A stretch of DNA of 64,000 bases from Tupaia tana. Taxonomy: Eukaryota; Chordata; Mammalia; Scandentia; Tupaiidae. The notes below the pieces were generated by a model that was not told where the DNA came from, searched no databases, and was given only the letters and a program-made list of their open reading frames with translations. Positions 21,516-33,257 of the stretch are shown here, piece after piece (the stretch's first letter is position 1; each line of letters opens with the position of its first letter). Position numbers and translations under genes: made by a program. The stretch spans positions 31,152,877-31,216,876 of the forward strand of contig JAKSZU010000016.1 of NCBI GenBank assembly GCA_026018925.1. The letters are read 5' to 3'.

Positions 21516-23280
21516 AAAATACAGAAAGTTTGCTATCAAGTTGCTTAAAATCTATAGGAATATTAACAAATTTATAATTAGTAATTGTCACACAATATAA
21601 CAAATGCTCAAGGAACATCATAAAGTATATAGATACAGAAAAAGCAGACATTAATTCATCTCGTGAAAGCTATCAATAGAAGAAGTAAATTGGGTTGCTG
21701 AGGTGCTAAGGTTTTCTGGAAAATGAATAATATTTTAGAAGAAGAAGGGAAAATCCACAGCCATAGTAGTAATGTGATCACAAAGTTTATCTATTTAAAA
21801 AGACCATTTATAAATACATTGACCAGTTACTTTATAAGATAGAGAAATCAAATTTTAATATCGTGCACCCAGAACATTATCATATTTTTATAGGGTTGAA
21901 ACTATTTTTTATTTATTAAATGTAATCTAAAGTATTCCTTCAAAGCTTCTGATATAGTTTTATACATTCAAAAATTCTGTCCCTTGCAGTGTGTATGCAT
22001 GTGCATGTGTGTAACTGCTAGCACATGCTCATGCTTGTGTGCATGCGTGTGTTTAAAAATGCAATGAGAAGAACCATAGAAATTATTTCTAAGCTAATAT
22101 AAACTGTATTCTAGTACCTACCATTCTCCATTAGCAAATGAATTACTTTTATTTTTATGATTGGTAGAATATGTGTTTTATAGGTTCTAACATGAAACTC
22201 AGTTGAAAATCTTCATGTTTAAGTATTTGAATCCCCCATCTTTAAGAAAGGCAAGACTCAGTGTAGATGGTGTGTCAGCAAGGAAAGGGGTCACAGTGAG
22301 CATAGTGGGTGGCTATGAACACTTTATGACATGCACAAAACGAACTCTGCTCTTGTCCATGGCTCCAGACATCCAAAACACTGCGTTTTCTCTGTCAGTC
22401 CTATTGTGCCAAGTCAGTACTGCAAGCCACTATTTATTTTAAAAAGTTGATAATGACTGGAGTCATGGGGAGTGCTTTCTAGTGACAAATACCCTTGAAA
22501 AATGCCATTTCCCTAGCTGCCATTTTTGTCTTTTCAAAATTGCATAACAGCAAGAATATTTTAAGGAAAGGAAATGGCTAGGTGTTTGTAATATATGTCA
22601 CTCACTGTTTCCATTCCCATCATGGTGTGGAATGTTTAATTTCTAAACTAAGTGCTTAATGACTACTGGTTATTTTCTCTTCTCTACAAACATTACCTGT
22701 TCAGTTGCAGTTCATGGAGTTCTGCCCATACAGTAAACAGTCATAGATGATTCCCCCTCAGGGTATTCTCTATGTCTTCATTGAGCAGATAATTTTTAAG
22801 TTACTTTTCCACTTAATAGAACACCAGGGCTATCAGAGTTGACTTATAATATCTTTTTAACTGCAGTTATTATTCACAAAAATTCCTTTAGCAAGGTATA
22901 TTCTTGTCTTAATACTCATTCTCACCACTACCGTTAAATGCTCTCACTGTTACAAAGTGAAATACCATTTGTCAGAATACTACATTAATGGAGAGATGAT
23001 CACCCTTCAGAAAAAAGAACTTCTAAATAAGACTGAGGGGAAATTTAAATAGTAGAACCAGGCAATAATTTATAATCTGGAGATTAATGCTGTCCTTAAA
23101 TGCACTAGTCTTATAATTCACACACATTTCATTTTCTACATAAATGTGTGCTAAAATGTTGTAATTAAGTAACCATTTTAATAGCAGTAACATTGGGGAA
23201 ATGCTGATCTCTGTTTTTAGAAATCCTAAGATTCCTTCTTTAGTAAAACAATAATTCCCTTATGTTAATCAATTATGCCT
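21516..23280. other. 1.8-kb repeat-poor region
   Basis: A purine/pyrimidine-alternating patch (TGTATGCATGTGCATGTGTG and GTGTGCATGCGTGTG) lies at about 21990-22050. No gene or transposon recognised. Confidence 0.45.
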
Positions 23281-23545
23281 GGGCCAGCCCCCTAACTTAC
23301 TGATTAAGGAAGCCAGATCCCACAAACTATGGTTTGGATCCTAGGCCCAATGGCTTGAAAAAAATACAGGGTGTTTGTGTGTGCATATTGGCATGCCCAA
23401 AATTCTAACAGGATGAAAAAAAATGGAGGAGAAAAGATCGTGGTGTGATCATGTTCTATCGGGCTTTGATTTTTCCGTCCTTACCCAACCCCTTCATCTG
23501 TGGAAAGCACACATGCCCTCTGGCAATTAATAATAATTTTCATCA
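23281..23545 (+). mobile_element. SINE family A, oldest layer
   Basis: GGGCCAGCCCCCTAACTTACTG head, box B-like GGTTTGGATCC, GCCCAAAATTCTAACAGG, end CCCTCTGGCAATTAATAAT. It is similar in type to the copy at 63167. Confidence 0.82.
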
Positions 23546-23604
23546 ACATTTTAATTTTAAATTTCAAGGTGTTACCCTGAATGACATTTTCTATACATGA
23601 GTAA

Positions 23605-23728
23605 TATCTTGGCTATGCACACGATCATGCCAAGTGTGATTTTCAAACTGGTGGGTTCAAAGCTCATACTATGGTAGACCATGTGGGAGTCCAGTGCCTT
23701 AACCACCACACCACCTGCTGGACCCTAT
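23605..23728 (-). mobile_element. SINE family A, 5' half only
   Basis: Antisense head half: CATGCCAAGTGTGATTTTCAAACTGGTGGG to ACCTGCTGGACCC. The 3' half is missing and the next SINE begins about 15 bp later. Confidence 0.75.
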
Positions 23729-23742
23729 AAAATTATTGTTTT

Positions 23743-23955
23743 TTTAAGGAGATTTTTGGTATCAGGTGTGCCAGAGAGACAGAGACAAAGAGAGAGACAT
23801 CAACACCTGGGGGGGGGGGATGTAATTCCTTCTCTTCCAGTATCCTCTTAGAATTTTGGGCAAACACACATACAGACCCAGCATGAGTTTTAAGCCGCTG
23901 GGTCCTGGACTCAAACTGCAGTCGACTACATGGGAGTAGTATTTGCTGGTTCCCA
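23743..23955 (-). mobile_element. SINE family A, intermediate, small deletions
   Basis: AAGGAGATTTTTGGTATCAGG to TTGCTGGTTCCC. A G11 run replaces the usual C-run/G-run palindrome, and about 20 bp including the box A region are deleted after TGGGAGTAG. Confidence 0.88.
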
Positions 23956-24991
23956 AATTCTTCTAAGAAATGAAGTACTTCATTTGTTTGTTAAATATAA
24001 AATTAAAATGGCATTAAAGGTAGATTTATTCTGTTTTTCCTCTGAGTGTGGTTAGTTTAGAAGATGCCATGCTCAGAGGAAAAAGAATTAAGTACATTTC
24101 TAAAAATATTAATTAGTTAATTAATCTATTTTTATAATGCAGAAATTACTGGCACTCCTGCCTTTTTTTCATTGACATGAAACAACTTTTTCTTGGCCTG
24201 GACTTGCATTCTATGTAAATATATTTTTGTCAGTGAAGTGTGTTTTTGTAAGCAACTTACAGAGGGTTCCTGCTATTTTTATCCATTAAGTCAATCTGTG
24301 CTTTTTAGGTGGGGAATTTAATCTGTTAACATTCAGTGTTATTATTGATATGTGTGGACTTATTCCTGTCATTTTATTACTCCCCTTTCCAGCTGTAGTA
24401 ATCCCGTAAGCATTTCCTGAAGAACTGGCTTACTGTGGGTGAATTCTTTCAGTTTTTGTTAATATGGGAATAATTTTATTTCTCCTTTCCATTTGAAGGA
24501 TAATCTTCACAAATATTGTATTCTTGGCTGAAATGGTTTTTCTTTCAGAGTTTTAAATATGTCTTCCCATTCTTTCCTTGCCTGCATTGTTTCAGTTGAG
24601 AGGTCCGGTGTTAGTCTAATGGTGTAAGTCACTTGGCATTTCCTGCTTGTCATTTTCAGAATAATGTTTTGTCTTTAATTCTTACCATTTTGACTGTGAT
24701 GTTCCCTGAAGGGGATCTTCTTATATTAAATCTATTTGATGTTCTTTGTATTTCCTGGATTTAGATTTCCCTATGCCTGTGTAAATTTGTTAAAGTTTTC
24801 AGCTAATATATTGTGGAAGAAATTTTTTAGGCCTTTACCTGTGTCTTTACCTTCTGGAATACCTATTATGTGAATATTCAGCCATGTCATGGTGTCTAGG
24901 ATTTCCCAAATGTTGATTTCATTTTTAATAGCCATTTTTCCATTCTTCTCAATTGCTTGGACTGAGTTTTGTCTTTAAGATTAGAGATTCT

Positions 24992-25255
24992 GGGACCAGC
25001 AGTTAGCATAATGGCTATATTGCTGGACTCCCATGTAGTTGACCGTGGTTCGCATCCCAGACCTGGTGGCTTAAAACTCATGCCGAGCGCATGTGCATGT
25101 GTGCCCAAGATCCCAAGAGGAGCATGGAGGAGAAGGGATTGCGGCATGGCCATTCCCCTTGGGGGATGATTTCTCGCTTTCTGTCTCTCTGTCTGTCTGT
25201 CTGTCTGCCTAGTGCACACACCCTATAGCAAAAACCTCTACAAAAAAAAAAGGAA
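24992..25255 (+). mobile_element. SINE family A1, full length
   Basis: GGGACCAGCAGTTAGCATAATGG to poly(A). The perfect 15-bp TSD AAGATTAGAGATTCT is at 24977-24991 and 25256-25270. It sits inside the antisense LINE. Confidence 0.95.
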
Positions 25256-25980
25256 AAGATTAGAGATTCTTTCTTCTTTTTGGACTAAGCTGCTGTTAAT
25301 ACTTTTTAAGGAGTTCTTGATTTTCTGCATTGTTTTCTTTATCCAGAAGTCTGTCTGAGTCCCAAAGTTCTTTTTCAGAGTGTCTATCTCTTTATGGAGC
25401 TCATCTTTCAAGTCATAAAAAGATTCTCCAATCTCTTGGAGTTAGTTGTCTGTTTTCTCTTACATCTCATTGAGTTTATTTATGATAAACATTCTTAAGT
25501 TTTTTCTTACATTTCAGTCATTTTCAGTGTTTTATTCATTGTTGATGAGGAGTTATTATTTTCTTTTGTCAGGTGGGGGAGTATTTCATGATTTTCTCAT
25601 AGTTCTTGAGGTTCTGCTATAATGTTTAGTTATCTGGTGACATACTGACTTCTTGCTAAGTCTTCAGGCTAGGTTTCTATTGCTGTGTGCTTGCATGCTT
25701 TCTTTTGTTGTGAATTGGCTCTGTGCTGGTTTAATCTATGGTGTGAGGAGAGGATTCCAGCAGAACTTCACAGTGTTCAGATGTTTGGCTCATATATACC
25801 TAAACCTTTCTAGGCACTATGTGGCTGGAGGATAAACTACGAAGTGAAAATGCAAGGAAGTATCTAAAATTGTGCACTGCATCGTACTGATGCCATCCCT
25901 CTTCCTGAACCCTAGGTTGGCCAGGGGCCTTGTGGTGAATGAGAACTATGCAGTCCTGCTTTCACTCTGCTTCTAAATGG

Positions 25981-26010
25981 GTGAAGGGTAGAGTGGTGAA
26001 GGGTAGAGTG
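25981..26010. repeat. 15-bp perfect tandem duplication
   Basis: GTGAAGGGTAGAGTG occurs twice back to back inside the LINE 5' region. Confidence 0.93.
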
Positions 26011-26100
26011 GTATTAGCAAGAAAGGGTGATCCTGTCTACCTTCTAGCTCTGCAAAGGCAGGATCTAGAGTAGGGTCTTGTGGCCTAAGCAGCCCCTATT

Positions 26101-26368
26101 TTTTTTTTTTTGGGGGGGGGGGGGAGAGGTTTTTTGCTATAGGGCGCGTGCGCTCACTAGACAGACAGAGAGAGACAGAGAGACAGAAAGCGAGAAATCA
26201 CCCCCCAGGGGGGATGGCCATGCTGCAATCCCTTCTCCTCCATTCTCCTCTCAGGATCTTGGGCATGCACGCACACGTGCCCAGCGTGAGTTTAAGCCAC
26301 CAGGACTCGAACTGTGGTTGACTACCTTGGAGTCCAGCGACATAGCCATTACGCTAACTGCTGGTCCC
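26101..26368 (-). mobile_element. SINE family A1, full length
   Basis: Perfect 13-bp TSD AGCAGCCCCTATT at 26088-26100 and 26369-26381. A G11 run interrupts the tail side. The head has a small deletion near box B (GGACTCGAAC kept, GGTCCGG lost). Confidence 0.94.
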
Positions 26369-26470
26369 AGCAGCCCCTATTCTTGTACCCTAGGCTGGGC
26401 ATCTTGGGGTGAGGAACAGAAACCAGGCAGCCCTGCTTTTCCTCTGCTCGTAGATGAGATTAGGTCTACT

Positions 26471-27486
26471 TTTAATCCTACCCTACTGTAATAAAACAGA
26501 GACATATTCCCAATTCTAATGTTGAGAAAGCATCATTCTCTCATTTCCAGAAAAATGTTTAATTACGGTTGTAAGCCAAGGGCTCATAAATTTAAATGCA
26601 TTTATTTATCTATGGTGATCCAGGAAAGCTCCCAAACATGTTTATCTCTTTTATGACTGTAGGTGTGACCAATAAAATTAAAAAACAAATTAAGAAAGGG
26701 ATTGTCTATTAAATTTGAACTGAAATATGCAGACGAATATGTAGTATCTATGATCACTATAATCAGTAGAAGCTTTATCCTAGAATTAGTTTGTGCCTTA
26801 ACAATTAAGATGGGAGTTCGCTGTAGGAAAGAAACTCTGAGTTTTATCTTGTTAAGAGATAAAAGAAATATACATCTCTCTTAACGCAAATAATATTCAT
26901 AAATGTAGCCCTTCTTTGTTCAAACCAAAGGTCTTGACCTAAGTCAGAGGCTCATTTTAATTTTCCCGTCATTTGCGAAACCACTAACAAAAGATAAAGT
27001 TTAAAATAAGATGATACTTAAAAACAGTTTTAATAAAACTAGAGTGTACTCTTGTTAAAGGAGCTATTTAATAAACAGAGCACAGTGAAGCTTCACCATA
27101 GGAAGTAGCTGGAAGGGCTTTTTTAGTGCATTATCTGATACTGAGTCTAGAAGGATTAATGCAGACTTTTTGGTATGTCATGTACATTTTTGATTGCAGT
27201 GATTAAAACCATGATTAAATGACCCCACACAATGCAATAGGAAGAAAAACAGAGCTTGCTCTTTGGCTTACATTTCATCTGTTGTTGAGGTTTTTTGTGC
27301 TTTAAATGTGGCATTTTTTTAAAATATATTTCAGTTGTCTGAGCCATTTCCACAGAAAAATTATTAATACATAGCAAGTATTTTTTGAGTATTTTACTTT
27401 CATATACTCAACTACATAGTTTTCTTTCATAAAATATTTTTATTAGAAAAAAATGATTTAGCAGGAAGATTTTAGCAAAAAAAAAA
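26471..27486. other. Repeat-poor AT-rich stretch
   Basis: No gene signature and no secure repeat. Confidence 0.45.
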
Positions 27487-27500
27487 TAAACTCTAGTCTT

Positions 27501-27756
27501 TTTTTTTTTTGAGATGTTTTTGCTATAGGGTGTGTACGCTTGCCAGAAAGACAGAGACAGAGATGAGATAGAAAGTGAGAAATCACCCCCCGGGGTGATG
27601 GCCATGCTTCAATCCCTTATCCTCCATTCTCCTGGTATCTTGGGCAACCATGCACACATGCCCAGAGTGAATTTAAGACACCGGGTCCGGGACTCAAACT
27701 GTGGTCGACTACATGGAATTCCAGCAACATAGCCATTATACTAACTGCTGGTCCCC
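27501..27756 (-). mobile_element. SINE family A1, full length
   Basis: TSD TAAACTCTAGTCTT at 27487-27500 and 27757-27770, perfect. Antisense end is ACTGCTGGTCCCC. Confidence 0.94.
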
Positions 27757-27852
27757 TAAACTCTAGTCTTGAAGGCTGTTTTACAGTAAGATGTAAAAAG
27801 AATAGTCATATTAAAAAAAGTGAATGTAATTTTTGTAGAAAATATAATTCAT

Positions 27853-28069
27853 GGGACCATCAGATGGGGTAGTAGTTAAGATGCTGGACTCACACATGGT
27901 CGGCCATGGTTCAAGTCCTGGGTCTGGCAAAATCCTGAGATAATGGAGGAGAAGGAATTGTAGTGTGACCATTCCCCTTGGGGAATGCTGAGTTCTCGCT
28001 TCCTGTCTCTCTGTCTCTCTCTGGTGAGCATATGTGCCCTATAAAAAAAGTCTATCAAAAAGAATAGAC
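27853..28069 (+). mobile_element. SINE family A with internal deletion
   Basis: The head is normal to GGTTCAAGTCCTGGGTCTGG, then jumps to CAAAATCCTGAG, losing the CA/CG-rich segment of about 45 bp. TSD AATATAATTCAT / AATATAATTTAT flanks it (27841 and 28070). Confidence 0.9.
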
Positions 28070-28081
28070 AATATAATTTAT

Positions 28082-29375
28082 TCTGGTATATGGTACACAT
28101 ATTAACTAAAATAAAATCATGACTAATAAATTCTATCATGAATGCAAATATTAATAAGGTTCAATATTGTTTTAATTATTTAGTTTGATTTCTACCAAAA
28201 AGATTTCAATATATGCATGAACAAGTTAATTAATCTAGTTTTTAATATAGTTAATCATATTCTGTAATACCTTCTTCTTTACGACTTAGAGAAACAGAAC
28301 AGTCTACATTTTATAGAAACCCAAGTTTAATTGAGTTCTGCAATAATAATGAATCTTCAGGAGCACATATTTAACTTAAAGATTATTATCTGAAAGTATT
28401 GAGTATAATTTGGATCCTTTGGTTAATGTTGGAACTTTGTTTTTTTAAACTTAGAGAGATTGGATCAAGAGAAAGTATTAGTGCAAGGAATGAAAACAAC
28501 AAAAACAACGATAAAAAAACAAGAATTTTACTTTGGTCATTCTTGCTTAACTCACATTGGGTTCTCTGAAAGCAGAGGCTGAGGTAAGGCTTCTTATCTT
28601 AAATCCTCCAATTTAAGAGGAACATCTAAGGAAGTGAGGAGAGATCTATAGGGAAGCGGGAGTATGTGAGCCAGGGTATAGTTTTGGCTATAGCTGAGGC
28701 CTAGTGGGATCCCATGAGGAGTCTGAAGGATGATTTCTGACCCAGAGTGGGTCCTAACTTAAGGAAGAAGCCATATTGGTCAGCCTAAGCTGCCCTTCAG
28801 GAAACGCTTAACCTTCAGAGCCAGGAGGCTTCCATCAGCTGAGATTAGTTCTCAAGAGAATGATGCAGCTTCTCTAATGAACAACAGCCACCAGTTAAAA
28901 CCATTGGGATGCAGATGGAGTGGCTTGGTAAAGGAGATCTGGACAGGGCATCAACTGTATCCTACTACAGAGGCCTTTTCAGATATTTGGCAAAGTACAG
29001 GTCAGCACATTGCATAAGGAAACTAGCTGTGGTCAGAGAAAGAAAGGCTCATAAGAGCAGTAGCTGGTGCTCATACTGAGCTGGGAAGAACGCTGATCCC
29101 ATCAAACTGAAAAACTGTAATTTGTGGGGCATTAACTAGACAAGGCCCAGAAATTTCTCAGTAGTGAGGAGTAATTAGCCATAATATAGATTTCACAGGC
29201 TCTGGCCCCACCTAACAAATCATAAAAGAGCTGAGAAGACAAACTGTTAGCAAGAAATTTAATTAAATCCTTAAATAAGCTCAAGAATGTTCATAGGAAC
29301 ACAAAAATATCAAGCACACAAGAAGATAACATTCATGATATAAAAATGAATCAGCTCAAACTTTTGGTGACCAAA
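28082..29375. other. Unassigned; 28550-29250 looks like an old repeat
   Basis: 28082-28540 is AT-rich and unassigned. From about 28550 GC rises and the text (CACATTGGGTTCTCTGAAAGCAGAGGCTGAGG and later GGCTCTGGCCCCACC) resembles an LTR-type or other ancient repeat that I cannot name. No open frame of note. Confidence 0.35.
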
Positions 29376-29397
29376 ACACACACATACACACACACAT

Positions 29398-29444
<47 letters not shown>

Positions 29445-29474
29445 CATACATACATACGTACATACACATACACT
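29376..29474. repeat. Complex CA/TA/CATA microsatellite
   Basis: About 100 bp of mixed (CA)n, (TA)n and (TACA)n blocks ending directly at the head of a SINE. Confidence 0.95.
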
Positions 29475-29477
29475 TTT

Positions 29478-29672
29478 GGGGCCAGTAAGTGGCATTGTGG
29501 TTAAGGATGCTGGACTCCCACGTAGCCAACTGTGGTTCGAATCTCAGTTCTGGTGGCTCACTTTTTCACTTTCCCTCTCTCTCTCTCTCTTTCTCTTTCA
29601 GTCTCACTCTGCCCCTTCTGGTCAAATTAAAATAAATAAAAATAACTAACTAACTAACTAAATAAATAAAGT
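29478..29672 (+). mobile_element. SINE family A, short variant lacking the core
   Basis: Head GGGGCCAGTAAGTGGCATTGTGGTTAAGG with box B GGTTCGAATCTC reaches GGTGGCTC, then joins straight to the CT-rich part. The GGAGAATGGAGGAGAAGGG core and the C/G palindrome are absent. Tail is AAATTAAAATAAAT with (AACT)n. Confidence 0.85.
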
Positions 29673-29689
29673 TAAATAAAATCATTCTT

Positions 29690-30195
29690 TAAAAAAATTA
29701 CAGTATCTCATTTGAAAAATATACTTGATGATACTAATGAAATGTAACAGAAAATACTGTTAGTGGACTTGAAGTCACAGTAATAGAAACTAGGTGAATG
29801 AAAAAAAAGATGATGAGAATTTTAACAACTGAAAAATGTGGCAGTGGGAGTTGGAAGAATCAGATAGACTAATACACATGTAACTGGAACTCTTCAGTGA
29901 GAGAGGATAGAAAAATATTTAAATAAGTAATTCCCCAAATTTTTTTCTGATAAATTTGTAATTTTTAAACCCACAGATCCAACAAGTTCAACAACCTAAA
30001 ATACAAGAAATATGCAAAAAGCTACATAGAGGATTCATAGTAACATTACTAAAAATAATAATAAATAATAATAAAACACGAGGACTCAGAGAGCAAAGAA
30101 AAACAAACTACAGAAAACTAGAGATAAAACAGCATGTAAATAGTGCAAACAAGAAAACGATGTAGCAACATCTTTATAAAAAGTGAAAGTATATT
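29690..30195 (+). mobile_element. L1M/HAL1-type ORF1-region fragment
   Basis: CAGATAGACTAATACACATG, AATTCCCCAAATTTTT, AACCCACAGATCCAACAAGTTCAA and CAACATCTTTATAAAAAGTG follow the old L1/HAL1 ORF1 text in order. Many frameshifts. Confidence 0.55.
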
Positions 30196-30643
30196 GTCTT
30201 TTCTTTTTTTGAAAAACCTCTCAAAAAAAAAAAGAAAGAGAGAAAAAGGAGGGGGAGACATGGAAATGGAAACAGAGATAGGCATTTTGACAGTGTCTTG
30301 TTGTGTTGAGATCTTTCTGTTTCAGTGTCCTAATTAGCTAGATATTATAGTTGCTTGTGCTTTTCATGTCTATACGAGAAATCATTGCCACGGTGAATGT
30401 CTAGAAACTTCATCTCAGTGTTTTCATCTGGATATTTTATAGTTACAGATCTTACATGTAAGTGTTTAATCCATTGTGAGCTGATTTTTGTATGCAGCAA
30501 AAGTTAAGAGCCAGTTTCATTCTTTTGCATGTAGATACTCAGTTTTCCCATCACCATTTTATGGAAGAGACAATCCTTTTTCCATTGTGTATTTTTGTCA
30601 CCCTTGCTGACCAGTTAACTGTAGATGTGTGGATATGAAGTTT

Positions 30644-30854
30644 ATTTATTTAATTGTTTTGAGAGAGAAAGAGAAGCACTCTCAACATGGTCTTCACACA
30701 GTGGGTACTCCCCATCCTCAGCCAGCAAGGAACATGTATGCACAACATGTGTGCCTGGTATTTAAGGGAGCCTTCAGGACATGAATACAGGAGCCTCCCA
30801 CGTGGCCTCAGCATCACTGAGCATTGCATTACGGCTACACCACCCTGTCTAGCC
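30644..30854 (-). mobile_element. Old SINE family B, antisense, inside L1
   Basis: ATTTATTTAATTG tail, GAGAGAGAAAGAGAAGCACTC, TCAGCCAGCAAGG, then CCTCCCACGTGGCC and GGCTACACCACCCTGTC at the head side. The flanks repeat TAGATGTGTGGATATGAAG / TAGATGTGTAGATGCAG, a roughly 20-bp decayed TSD. Confidence 0.75.
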
Positions 30855-31980
30855 TAGATGTGTAGATGCAGTTTTAGATTCTCTACTCTGTTCATTGGTC
30901 TACATGTTTGTTTTTATCCCAGTAGGTTTGAGGTTACCATAACTTCGTCTCATATTTTGAAAATAGAAATTATGATGCCTCTAACTTTGTTCTTCTTGCT
31001 CAAGATTATTTTGGCTTTTAGGGATCTTTTGTGATTCCACATGAATTTTAAGATTATGTTGTCTATTTCTATAAAGAATGCCATTGGGATTTGGTGATTG
31101 TATCAAATCTATAGATCACTTTGGGTGATAAGGTAAAACTGTAGTTCTGATTACCAGTTAATATCTAAACTACAGAGAACTCTGGCAATGGAATAGGAAA
31201 AATCAAAAGACTTGATTTAAAAGTGGACAAGGAACTAAATAGATATTTCTCAAATGAAAAGTTAGTCATGGGTGTATAAAAAGGTGCTCAACATACCAAT
31301 CATCTGTGAAATCAAAATCAAATCACAATGATGGGTCACTTCACACCTGTTAGAATGCCCAAAACAAGGATAACAAGTGTTGGTGAAGACGTAGAAGAAA
31401 AGGAACCTTGTACATGCTTGGGGGTGATGTAAATTTGTCCACAACTCTGAAAACAGTATGGGTGTTTCTCAAAAAATTAAAAGTAAGATTAACATATGAT
31501 CCAACAATTCTACTTCTGGCTATATAATCAATGGAAATGAAATCAGGCTCACAGAGATACACCTGCACAGCCATATTCACTGAATCATTATTCACATTAG
31601 CAAGGCAAGGAAGCAATGTAAATGCCCATTGATGAATGTGCGATGAAAATGTGTAATGTTATTCAGCCTTAGAAAGGCTGAATTATTTGTAATGATATGG
31701 ATGAACCTTGAAGACATTATACTAAGTGAAGTAAACCAGGCACAAAAGGAAAATTACTATTTGATACTACTGAGATGATGAATCTAAAATAATCAAACTC
31801 AGAGCAACAAAGAGTAGAATGGTGGTTGCCAGGGACTGGGCAGAGGGGTGGGGTAGAACAGAGAGGTATTGGTCAAAGGATACAAATCTAAAAGGTAAGT
31901 CCTAGAGATCTACTGTATAGCATAGTACCTACAGGTAACATTATATAATGTATACATACTCTTTAAAACAGTAGCTTTAT

Positions 31981-32246
31981 GGGACCAGCAGTTAACGTAA
32001 TGGCTATGTCGCTGGACTCCCACGTAGTCGACCACAGTTCGAGTCCTGGACCCGGTGGCTTAAAACTCACGCTGGGCACGTGTGTGTGCGTGCCCAAGAT
32101 CCCAAGAAGAGAATGGAAGAGAAGGGATTGCGGCATGACCATCCCCCCTGGGGGGTTATTTCTCGCTTTCTGTCTCTCTGTCTCTCTCTGTCTGTCTGGC
32201 GAGCACACGCGCCCTATAGTAAAAACCTCTCCAAAAAAAGAATAAA
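31981..32246 (+). mobile_element. SINE family A1, full length
   Basis: Perfect 16-bp TSD AAAACAGTAGCTTTAT at 31965-31980 and 32247-32262, splitting the L1 3'UTR. Boxes A and B are intact. Confidence 0.96.
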
Positions 32247-32532
32247 AAAACAGTAGCTTTATGTTAAGTGTTCTTATCACAGAAAATAAATAATAATAAA
32301 CTAAAGAAGCAGGAGGAAATTTTGGAGAAGATGTCTAGGATTATAGCACATTGTGGTGATGGTTTCACATGTGTGTACTTATCTCCAAACTCATCAAGCT
32401 TTATACATGAAATGCGTACACTGTTTTGTATGTCAATTGTATTTCTAATCATTATATTTAAAAATGAAAAATAGGCCAACCTACGATTCTATAATACATA
32501 GTAAAAATAATTTTAAAAGACAAAGGCTAGGT

Positions 32533-32790
32533 GAGACCAGCAGATGGTGCAATGGTTATGTCACTGGAATCCCACATAGTTGACTGTGGTTCGAGTCCCA
32601 GATCTGGCAGTTTAAAACTCACACCAGGAGAGTGTGCATGTGTGCCCAAAATCCTGAGAGGAGAAAGGAGGAGAAGGGATTGCAGCATGACCAATTTCCC
32701 TGGGATGATTTCTCACTTTCTGTCTGCCTCTTTCTCTTTCTGGTGAGTGTACATACCATATAGAAAAAATATCTCTCTATAAAACAAAAA
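32533..32790 (+). mobile_element. SINE family A, full length, intermediate
   Basis: GAGACCAGCAGATGGTGCAATGG head, box B GGTTCGAGTCCC, core GGAGAAAGGAGGAGAAGGG and end CATATAGAAAAAATATCTCTC. Confidence 0.9.
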
Positions 32791-32840
32791 GGTAAGTAAA
32801 ATCTTTTTCAAACATAAGAAAGCTAAGCTAACATTTTTGG

Positions 32841-33080
32841 TTTTATTTATTTATCTATTCCATAATAGAGAGACAAAGAAAGACAGAAGAAAAAAAAACA
32901 GGAACCTCTAACAGAGTGTTCACCCTGAAATATACCCCAGCCAAAGCTAACCAAGATCCCAGGCCTGTACGCATGTACACAGTATATACAGAGAGAGCTC
33001 AATACATGAACCCCCAGTCTGTACCATGTGAGTCCAGCATTGGAGAATGTCATATGTGCATTATACTATCCTCAGGCCCC
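32841..33080 (-). mobile_element. Old SINE family B, antisense
   Basis: TTATTTATTTATC tail, GAGAGACAAAGAAAGACAG, a decayed middle, then CATGTGAGTCCAGCATTGG at the head side. Too decayed to place the Pol III boxes. Confidence 0.6.
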
Positions 33081-33257
33081 AAAACCGAAATAATTTATCA
33101 CCAGCAGACTCATTCTAAAGACAATGTAAAGGAAGTCATTCAGGCTGAAGAAAAATAATATCAGATGGAAATATCTATTATAAACATACATACATAAGGT
33201 AAAAATGAAGATCATTTGAAGTGATAAATATGTAGGTCAATATACATGATATGTATT

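Larger units (their letters stand above)
24230..26470 (-). mobile_element. Antisense L1M/HAL1-type LINE, 5' portion
   Basis: Antisense phrases include GGGGAATTTAATCTGTTAACATTCAG, TTGTCTTTAATTCTTACCATTTTGACTGTG and AGCTAATATATTGTGGAAGAAATT. On the minus strand these read as an A-rich ORF1-like body. Two younger SINEs interrupt it (24992 and 26101). The right end holds two diverged copies of a roughly 200-bp unit. All frames are broken. Confidence 0.65.
30350..32472 (+). mobile_element. 5'-inverted (twin-primed) L1 copy
   Basis: 30350-31135 reads as antisense L1 (late ORF2 region, from GAAATCATTGCCACGG to ATAGATCACTTTGGG). From about 31150 the sequence is sense L1 (TTCTCAAATGAAAAG, TGATCCAACAATTCTACTTCTGG, TATTCAGCCTTAG, AAGTGAAGTAAACCAGGC) down to ATTTAAAAATGAAAAATAG. 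The sense part begins just 3' of where the inverted part ends in L1 order. SINEs at 30644 and 31981 interrupt it. Confidence 0.8.

Noticed and set aside
31981-32055. tRNA genes at young SINE heads
   Set aside because: Box A and box B are present but the cloverleaf is not complete; they are SINE promoters repeated dozens of times.
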